This document shows, in pieces, positions 55,007 to 64,000 of a DNA stretch of 64,000 bases. The notes under the pieces were generated by a model, which was not told the DNA's origin, made no database searches, and saw nothing but the letters and a program-made list of their open reading frames with translations. Within the stretch, counting starts at the first letter, position 1, and each line of letters opens with the position of its first letter. The position numbers and the translations under genes were made by a program. This DNA is from Odiellus spinosus (Eukaryota > Arthropoda > Arachnida > Opiliones > Phalangiidae), in NCBI GenBank assembly GCA_963920705.1, contig OY987228.1, positions 2,558,159 through 2,622,158 on the forward strand. The letters are read 5' to 3'.

Positions 55007-55775
55007 TAATTATTATTAAGAGAGGGGTGGCCTGATAAATCCGGCCAAGCACGTCGACTAGTAGTCCATTGTACAGCCCCAGGTTTAACACTTAAAAAGT
55101 CAGATTTCTGCGATGAATCAAAGAATTTGTTTGACCGGGATGTCAGAAACCTGATGGGTTTCCATTTGATGCGTACCAAGGTGCTCAAATCTCTGTGCCG
55201 AGTAGTTACCTCAACTACACAGAACATGGGAGGAGGTCTCCTCCTCAGTAAGGCAAGCTCTGAAGAGCGGATCGTCCCCAATACCAATCAGGTGGAGGTG
55301 CCAGTTGAGTTGACAGTGTTCAGTTAGTAGACCACTAACCAATCGGTACAGGAACAGTGCAGGGTTCTGATCCAAAGAACCTACCCTCCGACCCCCTCCT
55401 GGCTAGGATGTCAGCCTCCCTCGTTACCTTGATAGCCCTGATGTCCAGGTATCCAATAAAGGCGAACCTTATTACGGGTACTTAGCATTGAGAGTAAATC
55501 TATACAGCTACAAACTAGTTTTGAGGAAATATCAAACCTATTTATAGCTTTAAGAGCAGCTTGGCTATCAGAGAAAACCCGATTAACCTTGTCACGGTGA
55601 TTCTTCTTAAGACAGAAGTCAACACAGAAGCGTATGGCAGATAGTTCAGCCTGAAAAACACTAGAGTAGACCCTTAGAGTTTCGTAAAAACCCCAACTTT
55701 CCAGTTTGGCATTAGAACGCCCGCCCCTACACCAGAGTTGGTCTTGGAACCATCAGTGAACCAGACAAAATCGCC
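55007..55775 (-). pseudogene. 5'-truncated LINE: RNase H and C-terminal tail
   Basis: On the minus strand: RNase H1-like domain (WFTDGSKTNSGVGAG, then the DSQAALKAI and PGHQGYQGNE type motifs, with frame breaks), the tail with a Cys/His cluster (SELALLRRRPPPMFCVV in a shifted frame), and a (TAA)n end at 55007-55017. Flanked by TGATTAGGTT / TGATTACGTT, a 10-bp target duplication. Same family as 13820 and 15484. Confidence 0.8.
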
Positions 55776-56118
55776 TGATTACGTTTAAATTGTAGTGTAA
55801 GATCTCGTCTGTCTCACCGTGCATTAAAATTCCCCGTAAATCTCACCTATTTTGGTCTATTTTCATTTTTGAACAGATCTAAACTTGTATAGTGTATATT
55901 TTCTCCGTCATACTGTCTAATAAATTTGGAGTCTCGTTCAAAGATTAAAATACACCAAAATGGGTTAAATTAGGGGGAATGTTAACCCGCAACGAGACAC
56001 ACGAGATCTTAAACTATAATTTTAAACCTAATTATTATTAAATTAATCAAAATTAAGTCGATTTAAAACTTTAAAATTGACAAAAATATCAGAATTAAGA
56101 ACGGATAAACTGATTTAA

Positions 56119-56273
56119 AGGGACTATCCGCGTTTTTCAAATCCCTTTTAAAGTCGCTTTCTTTTCTAGCTTTGCAGGCGACGTGGTACAAAACAAATTG
56201 TACAGTCAAAGCTAGGCTCCATGCGTAAGGGAAGAGCATTTTAAAGGGGCAAGTTTCAGAGCAGATAGGGCCT
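56119..56273. mobile_element. 155-bp TTAA-flanked MITE
   Basis: AGGGACTATCCGC at the left and the loose complement GCAGATAGGGCCT at the right, flanked by TTAA (56115-56118, 56274-56277). Different sequence from family B but the same target specificity. Confidence 0.65.
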
Positions 56274-56595
56274 TTAAATAAGCAAAATTGTCTAAATTCT
56301 TGAGGATGTAAGGGTATGAGATATTAAACTACAATTTAAACCTAATCACAATTAATTTTAAACAAATTTAAACGCTTTTATACTTAATGAAAAAATGATA
56401 TTAGTCAGTATGACCGAGAAGATAAGCATTTTTTCATTAACTATAAACAGGTTTAATTTTATCAAAATTAAACCTGTTTATAGTTAACGAGCTGTAGATT
56501 GTAAATTACCTATTTAAGCGAACGTTTAATCGGCTCGTCCTCGGAGGCGATATAAAAACTTATTTATCTCGCTAAGCCTCGTCCTACTCTATAGC

Positions 56596-57002
56596 CAGAG
56601 TTGCCATTCCCCGACTTTTCCAGGTTTTCCCTGACCTTCTACACCGTTTTTCCCTGACCAAATTAAAGCTTTAAATTAGTAGAACTCCAAGGTTTGCTAG
56701 ATATTGGTGTAGGAGCTCTTCTTTGCTCGAATCAACTCTCCCCAAAAATAGGTGTTCTGTTAGACAGTATACTGTGAGAAAGTATTCATAAAAAAATGTG
56801 CTTTTCTCAATAGGGACTTTCCGTAAATATTTTGAAGGCTCTGATCCCGTATAATAAATTTTTACACATATTTATTGAAGCCTCCCTGGTCTAATTCAAT
56901 CCATACTATGAAATTCCACAATTTTATTTTTCCCCGACTTTTCCTAGACTTTTTAGACCAATTTAGAAATTCCCTGACTTTTCCAGGTTTTTCAGCTCTG
57001 TG
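56596..57002. mobile_element. hAT-like MITE
   Basis: Starts CAGAGTTGCCATTCC and ends CAGCTCTG; next to each end lie complementary CCTGGAAAAGTCAGGGAA-type words. 407 bp, non-coding, related to 21290-21821 and 53435-53890. A target duplication is not clear. Confidence 0.6.
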
Positions 57003-57449
57003 ATATAAATGGATTATTTACCTTTGGAAAAGTAAAGGATCGTACGAAAAACTACAATTTGAACGCGTTTCGAGCCCGTTTCATTCTCTCCCTTCCAATA
57101 ATAATCATTTAATAAAACATTTTTTGTCCCGAGTCGGGAAATTCAACTACTGTTCTTTGGAGTTTCCCATCCCTCTGAAACGCTAGATTACCTGGAAAGA
57201 TTTCACCGAGTAAGATGCGGAAGAGGGAAGCCCTTTTCTCCTTTAACGCTCGCGTCTCTCGATCCTTCGGCTAATCGTCCACGTTCATCTCCCAGTTTTT
57301 TTACAATCTATTTCCTTTAATCTAAAAACGAAAAAAAGATTTTGTTAAAACAACGAAATAAAGATGTCTCGGTCTCGCAAACTTACCCTTTAAAGCTAGA
57401 TTCGAATTAGATTGCATTTCGGTGGAGATTTTAAATTATCGCTGCAACT

Positions 57450-57870
57450 TTATAACGGATTACGGGGGAGATCTTAAATCCTAGCCGGGACGCCGATGGC
57501 CTAGGGTTAACTTATCAGTCAAAACTCCAACTTACCAACGCTGCCAGAGACATAATTCAATCTACTGTCTTACGCGGCTTCGAGACGTTAAAATCGATAA
57601 ATAATTTCAACTTGAACAAAAAAACAATAATCTTTTGGTTAGGTCTCGATAAATTTATTGCATACTAGAGCAAACTTTGCGCGGTACAAAAATAACTTAT
57701 GACTATATAACGGATTACGGGGGAGATCTTAAATCCTAGCCGGGACGCCGATGGCTTTAGGGCTATCTTAGACAAAGGAGAATCAAACTTACCAGCGCAG
57801 CCAAAGACATTCTTTCTACTTAGTCTTATAAGGCAAGGAAGCGTTAGAACTAGCACTAATAGTTTAACCA
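57450..57870. repeat. Direct duplication near the gypsy-2 LTR
   Basis: GATTACGGGGGAGATCTTAA followed by GCCGGGACGCCGATGGC occurs at about 57458-57512 and again at about 57707-57762, with similarity continuing about 90 bp further. May belong to the LTR of gypsy-2. Confidence 0.75.
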
Positions 57871-58171
57871 GAAATTAAACACGTTATTACGTCTGCTTCT
57901 CAATATTTATTTAAACAATAAATTACGCGGTATTATCCATACAATCTTTCAACCATCTGGTTGCGCGTCTGGCTCTCGTCTGCTTCTGTCTCTCTCGTAA
58001 CTTCCATTTTTGTAACGTTGGTGTACTATCGCACATGCGCAGTAAGAGGCAGAAGCAGACTACAAAAAAAAACAATTACGCAAAAAAACTAAATAACAAT
58101 AGTTATTATTAATGTCAAAATTGTAGGCCTAATAGTGTGTCGAAGAATAAGGTAAGTAAAAAATTCGGAAC
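57871..58171 (-). repeat. Probable 3' LTR start of gypsy-2
   Basis: On the minus strand an LTR would begin TGTGTAATGGTTCCG at 58171, right after a purine tract (58190-58240). The partner 5' LTR lies outside the window, so the other border is not defined. Confidence 0.45.
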
Positions 58172-58173
58172 CA

Positions 58174-58392
58174 TTACACAACCCCCCCCAAAAAAAAAAA
58201 AAAAAATTCTTTCTTCCCCTTTTTTTTTTCTTCCTCTCCTTTTTCATTAAAAAAGTATTCGTCCGGCACGGTGCAGTCCCGAGCGAAATGTCCTGGACCG
58301 CCGCAGCGATAACATCTTGGTCCTGTCCACCATGATGGTGCAGGCCGATTCAGTTCAAATAAAGGTTGAATATTTGTAGGTGTTGGCAGCAA
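58174..58392 (-). CDS. gypsy-2 small third ORF with CCHC zinc knuckle
   Basis: 72 codons after the pol frame: LPTPTNIQPLFELNRPAP, then CYRCGGPGHFARDC (C-x2-C-x4-H-x4-C). The tail after VPDEYFF is low-complexity and runs into the polypurine tract. It occupies the same place as the third ORF of gypsy-1 and carries the same knuckle type, so it is probably a reduced or truncated version of that ORF. Confidence 0.6.
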   Translation of the reverse strand: MLPTPTNIQPLFELNRPAPSWWTGPRCYRCGGPGHFARDCTVPDEYFFNEKGEEEKKKGKKEFFFFFLGGVV

Positions 58393-58487
58393 ATTGTATA
58401 GGAAATTGTATAGGAAAAATTCGTTATAGTTAATTTAATTTAGTATAATAAATTTAGTATGTATATAAATAATTTGTGTAAGTAATT

Positions 58488-59612
58488 CTATCGGATTATT
58501 TCCCAAGGGGGAGCATATATAAGTTGTCTTTTAAAATTAAACATGTCTCGAGTTAGTGTAGGAAAATAGGGGTAGTTGATTAGATAAGCTGCTGCTTCTA
58601 CGCTTGACCGCAATTTCTTATGATGCGGAGCAGGAGCATGATAGTAGATGTCTTTATCTACTCCTCCAGGCTGAACCGTCTGACGAAAAACCACTTCTCG
58701 AATAAATCCGTGCTCAAAAGGTTGGATGGTTTTTTCCGTTAACAATGGATATTGTCGAAGTATTGCTGAATGATTGAGTAGTTGCGTCTCGTCATCTGGC
58801 ACCTCTTCATCTGAAGTATCTAGAATAGTGTCTTGAGAAGAATCTATAAGGTTTGAGGTGTCTAGACCTGGATTAGGAGTTGAGTGTCGTATAGGACTGG
58901 TTAACGTATTCTCTTCAGTGTCTAGCTCGGAAGATTCATTTGCTACTGGTTCAGAGGGAGTTTGTGCTCCATCTGACTCATCAAGAATACTCTCAGGCAT
59001 TATTTCTCCAGTATTATGGAAAATCTTTAACTGGCTTATATGGCATTGGGAGCGTCTCTTAGTATTAATCTCTTCTAATTCGTAGACAAGATTAGAAATA
59101 TGTCTTATGATGGTATATGGCCCAATCCATTTAGGTAACAGTTTAGCAGAAATATTTCGTGCAGCATTTGACAACTGATGATTCTCTTTCCATACCATCA
59201 TTCCTGGTTGGAAATAGTCTTCATCTCTACGTAAATCATAATATTTACGCTGTCGAGCTTGATTTACTTCAATCGTTCGAGAAACTGCTAAAATCTCTCT
59301 TCCTAGAACCTCAATTCGTTCCTGATTCTCTAAGAGAAAATCAGCGCGATCAACTTCAGTAATAATGTCTTCATAAATTTCCCAAGGAGTATTGGGTTCT
59401 CGGCCATGATTCAGATAGAATGGAGTCCTACCCGTAGTTACGTGAGGACTACTATTAAGGGCAAATTGTAAAGTGGATAAGCTAGAATCCCAGGATTGGT
59501 GGTCATTTCTGACGTGTATAGGCAATAAGGCCTTAATAGAACGGTTTGTCCTCTCTACAGGGTTAGCTTGAGGATGGTAAGGAGAAGTATATCCACACTG
59601 GATATTAAACAA
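58488..59612 (-). pseudogene. gypsy-2 integrase C-terminus with MBD-like domain
   Basis: 374-codon frame continuing integrase: SPYHPQANPVERTNRS holds the catalytic Glu, then NSSPHVTTGRTPFYLNHGRE, the basic C-terminal part (LLPKWIGPYTIIRHI), an acidic linker and an MBD-like domain at 58579-58728 (GFIREVVFRQ, KDIYYHAP, KKLRS, AYL). The Trp of the G-W start is Phe; the R111, D121, Y123 and R133 equivalents are present. Ends YAPPWEIIR, like the PWETTR end of gypsy-1. Confidence 0.85.
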
Positions 59613-59622
59613 AGTGCAAGTC

Positions 59623-61848
59623 TCATTCTGATAAACATGTCTCTGATAGGATTTTCTTAGGTGATCCCCATCGTAAGATTAGGTCTTTTAAAGTAGCACT
59701 AACTGTGCTAGCTGTTATGTCTGGTATGGCTATCAATTCTACAAACCTGGTAAAAACATCCAGGTATACTAATAGATATTTATTCCCTTTATGACTAATG
59801 GGTAAAGGTCCCATCAAATCCACACTGACTAAATCCCAAGGGTTGTGTACCGTGGTGGATGTCATTAGGCCTGGTGTTTTCCGATTGCGACTCTTATATT
59901 GTTGGCAGGTCACACAGGTTGCTACATATTTAGCGACATCTGGTTTCAAAGTAGGCCAATAAAACCGAAACTTTACAGCTTCATATGTCTTATCTCTCCC
60001 TTTATGTCCAGCTAATAAATGGGTATGATAAAGTTGTAAGCAATTAGTTCGTAATGTCTGAGGTAGGAATAATTTCTTAGACTGATTTCCCCATGCCTTC
60101 CGGTACAGAGTATCACTTACTACCTCGTAAAGTTTTTGTAGGTTTGGCGAATTTGGTAGGAGGTTTTTTATATGTAGTGTCTCAGGGTCGGTATTTTGTT
60201 CTCTACGTATATCGTCTATAGAGAAGGTACCCATCACTAAAGGTGGTGGTGCTGGAAGAACGCTATTGTTTAGTAATACGGCCCCCAATGTAATAGGTGT
60301 AACTGCGTCCCTGGATAGATAATCTGCCACTACATTCTCAACTCCCTTTCTATATTGAATCTTAAAAGTAAAGGATTGCAAAAACATCACCCATCTAGCT
60401 ATACGTGCTGTCGGTTCTTTCTGGGAAAATAACCATTGTAAACTCTTATGGTCGGTAATCACTATGAACTCACGACCTTCAAGTAAATGTTTATATTTAT
60501 TCACCGCCCAAAATATCGCTAAGCATTCCTGCTCATAAGTAGAATAATTCTTCTCTGCTTTATTTAAAAGCCTAGACCCATATATTAAAGGATATTCTAT
60601 TGGTCCTTCTTTCTGAGAAATCATGGCTCCCAGGGCTATGCCACTGGCGTCTGTTGTTAAATAAATAGGTTTCTCTGGGTCATAGTGATATAGGGGGTTA
60701 GTAATAATTCCCAAAACAGAATCTTTTAGTGTCTGATAAGCATTGTCACATTCCGGTGTCCATTTCCATCTAACCTTTTTCCGTTTTAAAACATACAAGG
60801 GTGCAGCTATTTCGGCATAACGTGGAATAAATCGGTTATGCCACCCTGTAAAGCCTAAGAATCTTTGTAAAGATTTTTCATTATGAGGTCTTGGTAGAGA
60901 TTTTATTAGTTCTGTCTTTTCAGGATTTATGTGTATGCCTTCTTGATCTACTATATGTCCTAAAATTAGGGCTTTATTACGGGCAAAAAAACACTTTGAC
61001 GTATTTAGTGTTAAGCCTACTGACTGTAATTTCCTAAAAGCATATTCAAGGGCCCTAAGATGTTCGACCCAGGTTTTAGAGGCTACAATTATATCGTCTA
61101 AATAGATAGCGATATTAAACCCTGCTTTATCTCTAAAAATAGTATCCATAGCTTTTTGAAAAGTTGTCGGGGCATTACATAGGCCAAATGGCATTACGAG
61201 ATATTCAAATTTTCCAAAAGGGGAAACAAAAGCAGTTTTATTCTGACTGCTTGGATCCATCGGAACTTGAAAATATCCGGATTGTAAATCAAGGGTCGTA
61301 ATGAATTGTGGATTTTTAAGGTCAAATAGTATGCCTGCAATGTCTGGTAGTGGGTAAGGATCCTTTCTCGTTAATTTGTTTAAGGCTCGATAATCAATAC
61401 ACATTCGCCATCCACCTTCCTTCTTCGGGACTAGGCAGATGTTTGAAGACCAAGGACTATTAGATGGTTTAATAAGGCCTTCAGCTAGTAACTTATCAAT
61501 GTGTTCTTTAATTATAGCTCTTTGTGCTGGTGAAATCTTTCGAGGGTAGGCCTTACACGGATTTTCGTTCCCAGTGTCTATTAAATGAGAAGTTATATCC
61601 GTTCTACCTAACTGGCCTGAAAATAACGTAGAAAATTTCTCCATTAATAAACTAAGTTCTTGCTTCTGAATAGGTGTCGTGGCACTCTCTTCGACAGCCA
61701 ATCTAATGGTGTCGGATATATCAGAATTTTTTATTGGAGAAATAGGCTTAGGTGACGTGGTTAAGTTGAAAATGTTGTCTTCTAATTGTATGGTTCTATT
61801 TTTATAGTTTATAATTGCGTTATGTCTCAGATAGAAATCGTGTCCCAA
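59623..61848 (-). pseudogene. pol: gypsy-2 Pol: RT, RNase H, integrase core
   Basis: 741-codon frame. RT blocks MCIDYRALNKLTRKDPYPLP, LDLQSGYFQVPM and YLDD (AIYLDDIIVAS); RNase H from LTTDASGIALGAM to the DHKSLQWLF block; integrase zinc region (HTHLLAGHKGRD ... CVTCQQYKSRN) and the first catalytic Asp in SVDLMGPLP. The frame ends in SPKKILSETCLSE: bases are lost or changed just where the second catalytic Asp block (normally S-D-N-G) should be, and the rest of integrase continues in another frame at 59612. Probably inactive integrase. Confidence 0.9.
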
Positions 61849-62226
61849 GATTACTTCACAATAAAGGTTAGGAGCTAAAATAAACTCATGCTTGAACAGA
61901 TTATCATCTACTTTTGAAGGTTAGAGTATCTTTTCCTCGTGTAGGTAAAAATTGGCCATTTAGCATAAACGCACAATCGTCTACTAACTCCACTAACTCA
62001 TTTGGATCTTTAAGTTTATAGTAAGTGTCTAGCGACATAAAACTACCCTGAGCTCCATTATCTATCTGGGCATAAAGTATAAGTGAAGGCAGCTTAGAAT
62101 CAGGATAGGTAACTGGTAAAACAAAAGAAGGTTCATATCCTATTCTTGCACTGCCAATCCTACATTTCTTCCGTTTCTTAGGGGATTTAAATCGGCAAGG
62201 AAACCAACCCCTTCTACGGTCCTTGC
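61849..62226 (-). pseudogene. gypsy-2 protease region (broken)
   Basis: Frame reads ILYAQIDNGAQGSFMSLD: the catalytic triad position is D-N-G (62055-62063) where D-S-G or D-T-G is expected. An extra A at about 61911-61915 shifts the frame before it reaches the pol ORF (EVILGHDFYLR). So both a substitution and a frameshift mark it. Confidence 0.75.
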
Positions 62227-63921
62227 CTATACGTTTCCCTTCAAGTCAGGACAATTAGGCCTAATGTGTCCCTTTTTCTTACAATGATGACAGTTTAGGT
62301 TTGTATGAAAATTTCCCTTCCCTAATGTTATAGGTTTAGGGATAGTAGGAGTTGATGTCTTGGACCCACTTGAAACTGGTACCTGACTACTAGATTTATT
62401 AAATGTCTTGCTATAAGCTCTCATATCTTCCAACTTCCCAGCCTTTAGTTTTAACGAGGCTATGGTCGTACATTCATGTACTAAATGTTCGCCAATATCA
62501 GCCTTCATATTATTTAATAAATGATAAACTAATCTAGGCTCGGGAATGGGGACTCCTAAAGTCAGGTTAAGAGCTTGAATACGATTAATAAAAGCTACTG
62601 CGGTCTCACTAGGTCTTTGCCGGGAGCTTGTTATTTTAGCAGCTATCGCATGTTCCTGATCAGCTGATAAAAATGTGTCTCTTAGCTTTCTAGTAAGTAC
62701 AGGTAGGGAGGTTATGGCCTGACAATCTTCTGTACGCCACCATACTACAGCTTCACCCTTTAAACATTCAGGTATGATAGTTAATGTCTCGGCCTCGCTC
62801 AAAGAATGTTTCTTCTGAAATACCTCTAATTGGAATAAGAAATTAGTAACTTCGGTCATATCTCCCGAAAAAGAAAATGTAGGAGTAGGTAATTTCCTAG
62901 GTATTCTAGGCCTAGCTATCTGTCCTTGATGGTCTAATAGTTGTTGAGAAACTAGCTGCTGTTGAAGCGCTAATTGGGCCGCTAATTGTTGTTGCGCAGC
63001 TAGTAATTGTTGGCTAGCTAATTGTTGTTGATTAGCGCCTGTAAAATAAACTGACATATGCCCTAATAATTCCGTTAATAGATCATCTCTAGTAGTAGAC
63101 GTACCTCGTGGAGGTGAATGTATTCCCTGGGATAACCCATGAGAAGACGCTGAACTATTAGGGGAAGGTTGCCTAGCTTGCATTAACGTAGGACCTGCTG
63201 ATGGTTTAGCTTGCGCTATCGGAGAAGTCGAAGTTGTCCTTGGTAGGCCTTGAAAGGAAGCTGGCCTATTAGGTGTACTAGACTTATCAAATAAATTCTG
63301 TGGTGATAATGGCCTGTTATAATTATATCTAGGAGGAGATTGGGCTTGAGTTGGAGGGTTGAATGTTACCCTAGTATGTGTCCTAGAAGGGGATACCCTA
63401 TAATTTCTGATATATGGCTGTCTACTAGTAGGATTTATCAATATAGGTCTAGGTAACGAGTGACCCGTAGGCCTGGGCCTATTTATATCTGAATTTGCGG
63501 AATTGCCTACTTGTAGTACTTGGGTAGTATTAGGAGGAAATACCTGACCACTGGAAGGAATGGGATTTGTAAAAGGTGTCTGAGCTTGAAAAGAAACATC
63601 AAAGGCTGTGTCTAATAAAGAGTCAGCAGGATGAGGTAAAGGTGTCCTAGTAGGTGATATTCTTGACCAAGGGTCATTAAAAGCTAGACTAGTATTTGGA
63701 AAATTTTTGTTACTTCCCTCAATTTCCTGTGTTTCAGCTCGACGATCTTCTCTAGGCCTTTGTGTCTCCATGTTAAATTGTAGGTCATGTCTAGGAGGAT
63801 GTCTAGAAGCAGGGAGTCCTAAACGTAGGTGTGGCGGCGTGTCAAAAAATCCGGACTCTATCATAAAACGGGCTTCGCGTTCTGCGTTACTTTCCGGTAA
63901 TAACCTGTCTGAACGCGGCAA
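62227..63921 (-). CDS. gag: gypsy-2 Gag
   Basis: 564 codons, intact, longer than gypsy-1 Gag because of a 270-residue Pro/Ser/Arg-rich N-terminal region (MPRSDRLLPESNAEREARFM start) and a Gln-rich coiled stretch (about residues 285-330, repeats of QQLAAQ type). The retrotransposon Gag domain follows (LPTPTFSFSGDMTEVTNFLF, VVWWRTED) and a C-terminal CCHC knuckle CHHCKKKGHIRPNC. The protease frame starts directly downstream. The element's leader and 5' LTR lie beyond position 64000. Confidence 0.9.
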   Translation of the reverse strand: MPRSDRLLPESNAEREARFMIESGFFDTPPHLRLGLPASRHPPRHDLQFNMETQRPREDRRAETQEIEGSNKNFPNTSLAFNDPWSRISPTRTPLPHPADSLLDTAFDVSFQAQTPFTNPIPSSGQVFPPNTTQVLQVGNSANSDINRPRPTGHSLPRPILINPTSRQPYIRNYRVSPSRTHTRVTFNPPTQAQSPPRYNYNRPLSPQNLFDKSSTPNRPASFQGLPRTTSTSPIAQAKPSAGPTLMQARQPSPNSSASSHGLSQGIHSPPRGTSTTRDDLLTELLGHMSVYFTGANQQQLASQQLLAAQQQLAAQLALQQQLVSQQLLDHQGQIARPRIPRKLPTPTFSFSGDMTEVTNFLFQLEVFQKKHSLSEAETLTIIPECLKGEAVVWWRTEDCQAITSLPVLTRKLRDTFLSADQEHAIAAKITSSRQRPSETAVAFINRIQALNLTLGVPIPEPRLVYHLLNNMKADIGEHLVHECTTIASLKLKAGKLEDMRAYSKTFNKSSSQVPVSSGSKTSTPTIPKPITLGKGNFHTNLNCHHCKKKGHIRPNCPDLKGNV

Positions 63922-64000
63922 GGACCGAGTCGGATCATTCGTTGAGAAAATTTGCCGCTCCCCCTCTTCCTCACTACTGTCAGACGAGTTTAAACGAGTT

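Larger units (their letters stand above)
52290..56110. repeat. Field of palindromic repeats
   Basis: A palindromic unit (arm words AGATCTCGTC-GTCTCGTC, AACATTCCCCCTAATTTGAC and TAAACTACAATTTAAACCTA) occurs at least four times, centred near 52590, 53090, 54215 and 55905, each time as an inverted pair around a central spacer. Between them lie a second palindromic word (TTAACTATGAAAGCGTTTAA). Insertions inside the field: MITE 53435-53890, MITE 54781-54956 and LINE 55007-55775. No gene. Confidence 0.8.

Overview
The window is eukaryotic nuclear DNA, most probably from an arthropod. It is AT-rich, its genes carry GT-AG introns with AATAAA poly(A) signals, it holds a short interstitial run of the arthropod telomere unit TTAGG, and almost everything recognisable is transposon-derived: CACTA-like, P-type, hAT and Harbinger-like DNA elements, many MITEs, I/R1-like LINE tails, Ty1/copia and Ty3/gypsy elements. 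I see no ordinary host housekeeping gene and no RNA gene.

Layout. 0.3-2.7 kb (minus): an intact 815-codon C2H2/CACTA-like transposase ORF. 3.3-13.2 kb (plus): a multi-exon composite gene whose nine 5' exons splice in phase into the C-terminal part of a P-element-type transposase. It is broken by one stop, two frameshifts and a 3.17-kb TA-flanked DNA transposon. 13.8-16.5 kb: LINE 3' ends alternating with a GC-rich 25-bp tandem array, itself duplicated. 18.7-22.8 kb: a decayed copia element split by a hAT-type MITE that holds further MITEs. 24.7-27.5 kb (minus): the 3' part of a decayed gypsy element. 27.7-31.35 kb: a 34-bp-TIR element holding a complete hAT transposon with intact transposase. 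31.4-35.1 kb: rearranged non-coding repeats. 35.1-49.6 kb: a three-level nest, Harbinger-like element > complete copia > complete gypsy. 50.5-57 kb: a MITE, a 30-bp minisatellite and a field of palindromic repeats with LINE and MITE insertions. 57.4-64 kb (minus): a second gypsy element running off the right edge.

The most striking theme is that three gypsy and two copia elements all encode a methyl-CpG-binding (MBD)-like domain just after the integrase core, where chromoviruses carry a chromodomain. The residues equivalent to the methyl-CpG contacts of vertebrate MBDs are mostly kept. Two of the gypsy elements also have an extra ORF after pol that carries a CCHC zinc knuckle instead of an envelope gene. 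Both traits suggest an unusual retrotransposon community that may target, or bind, methylated host DNA. That function is inferred; the domain matches come from reading the sequence by eye.

Transposition history can be read from target-site duplications: the Harbinger-like element (TTA) was hit by copia (ATTTT), which was hit by gypsy (AGTT). The hAT element (8-bp duplication, intact ORF) and the gypsy with nearly identical LTRs look youngest.
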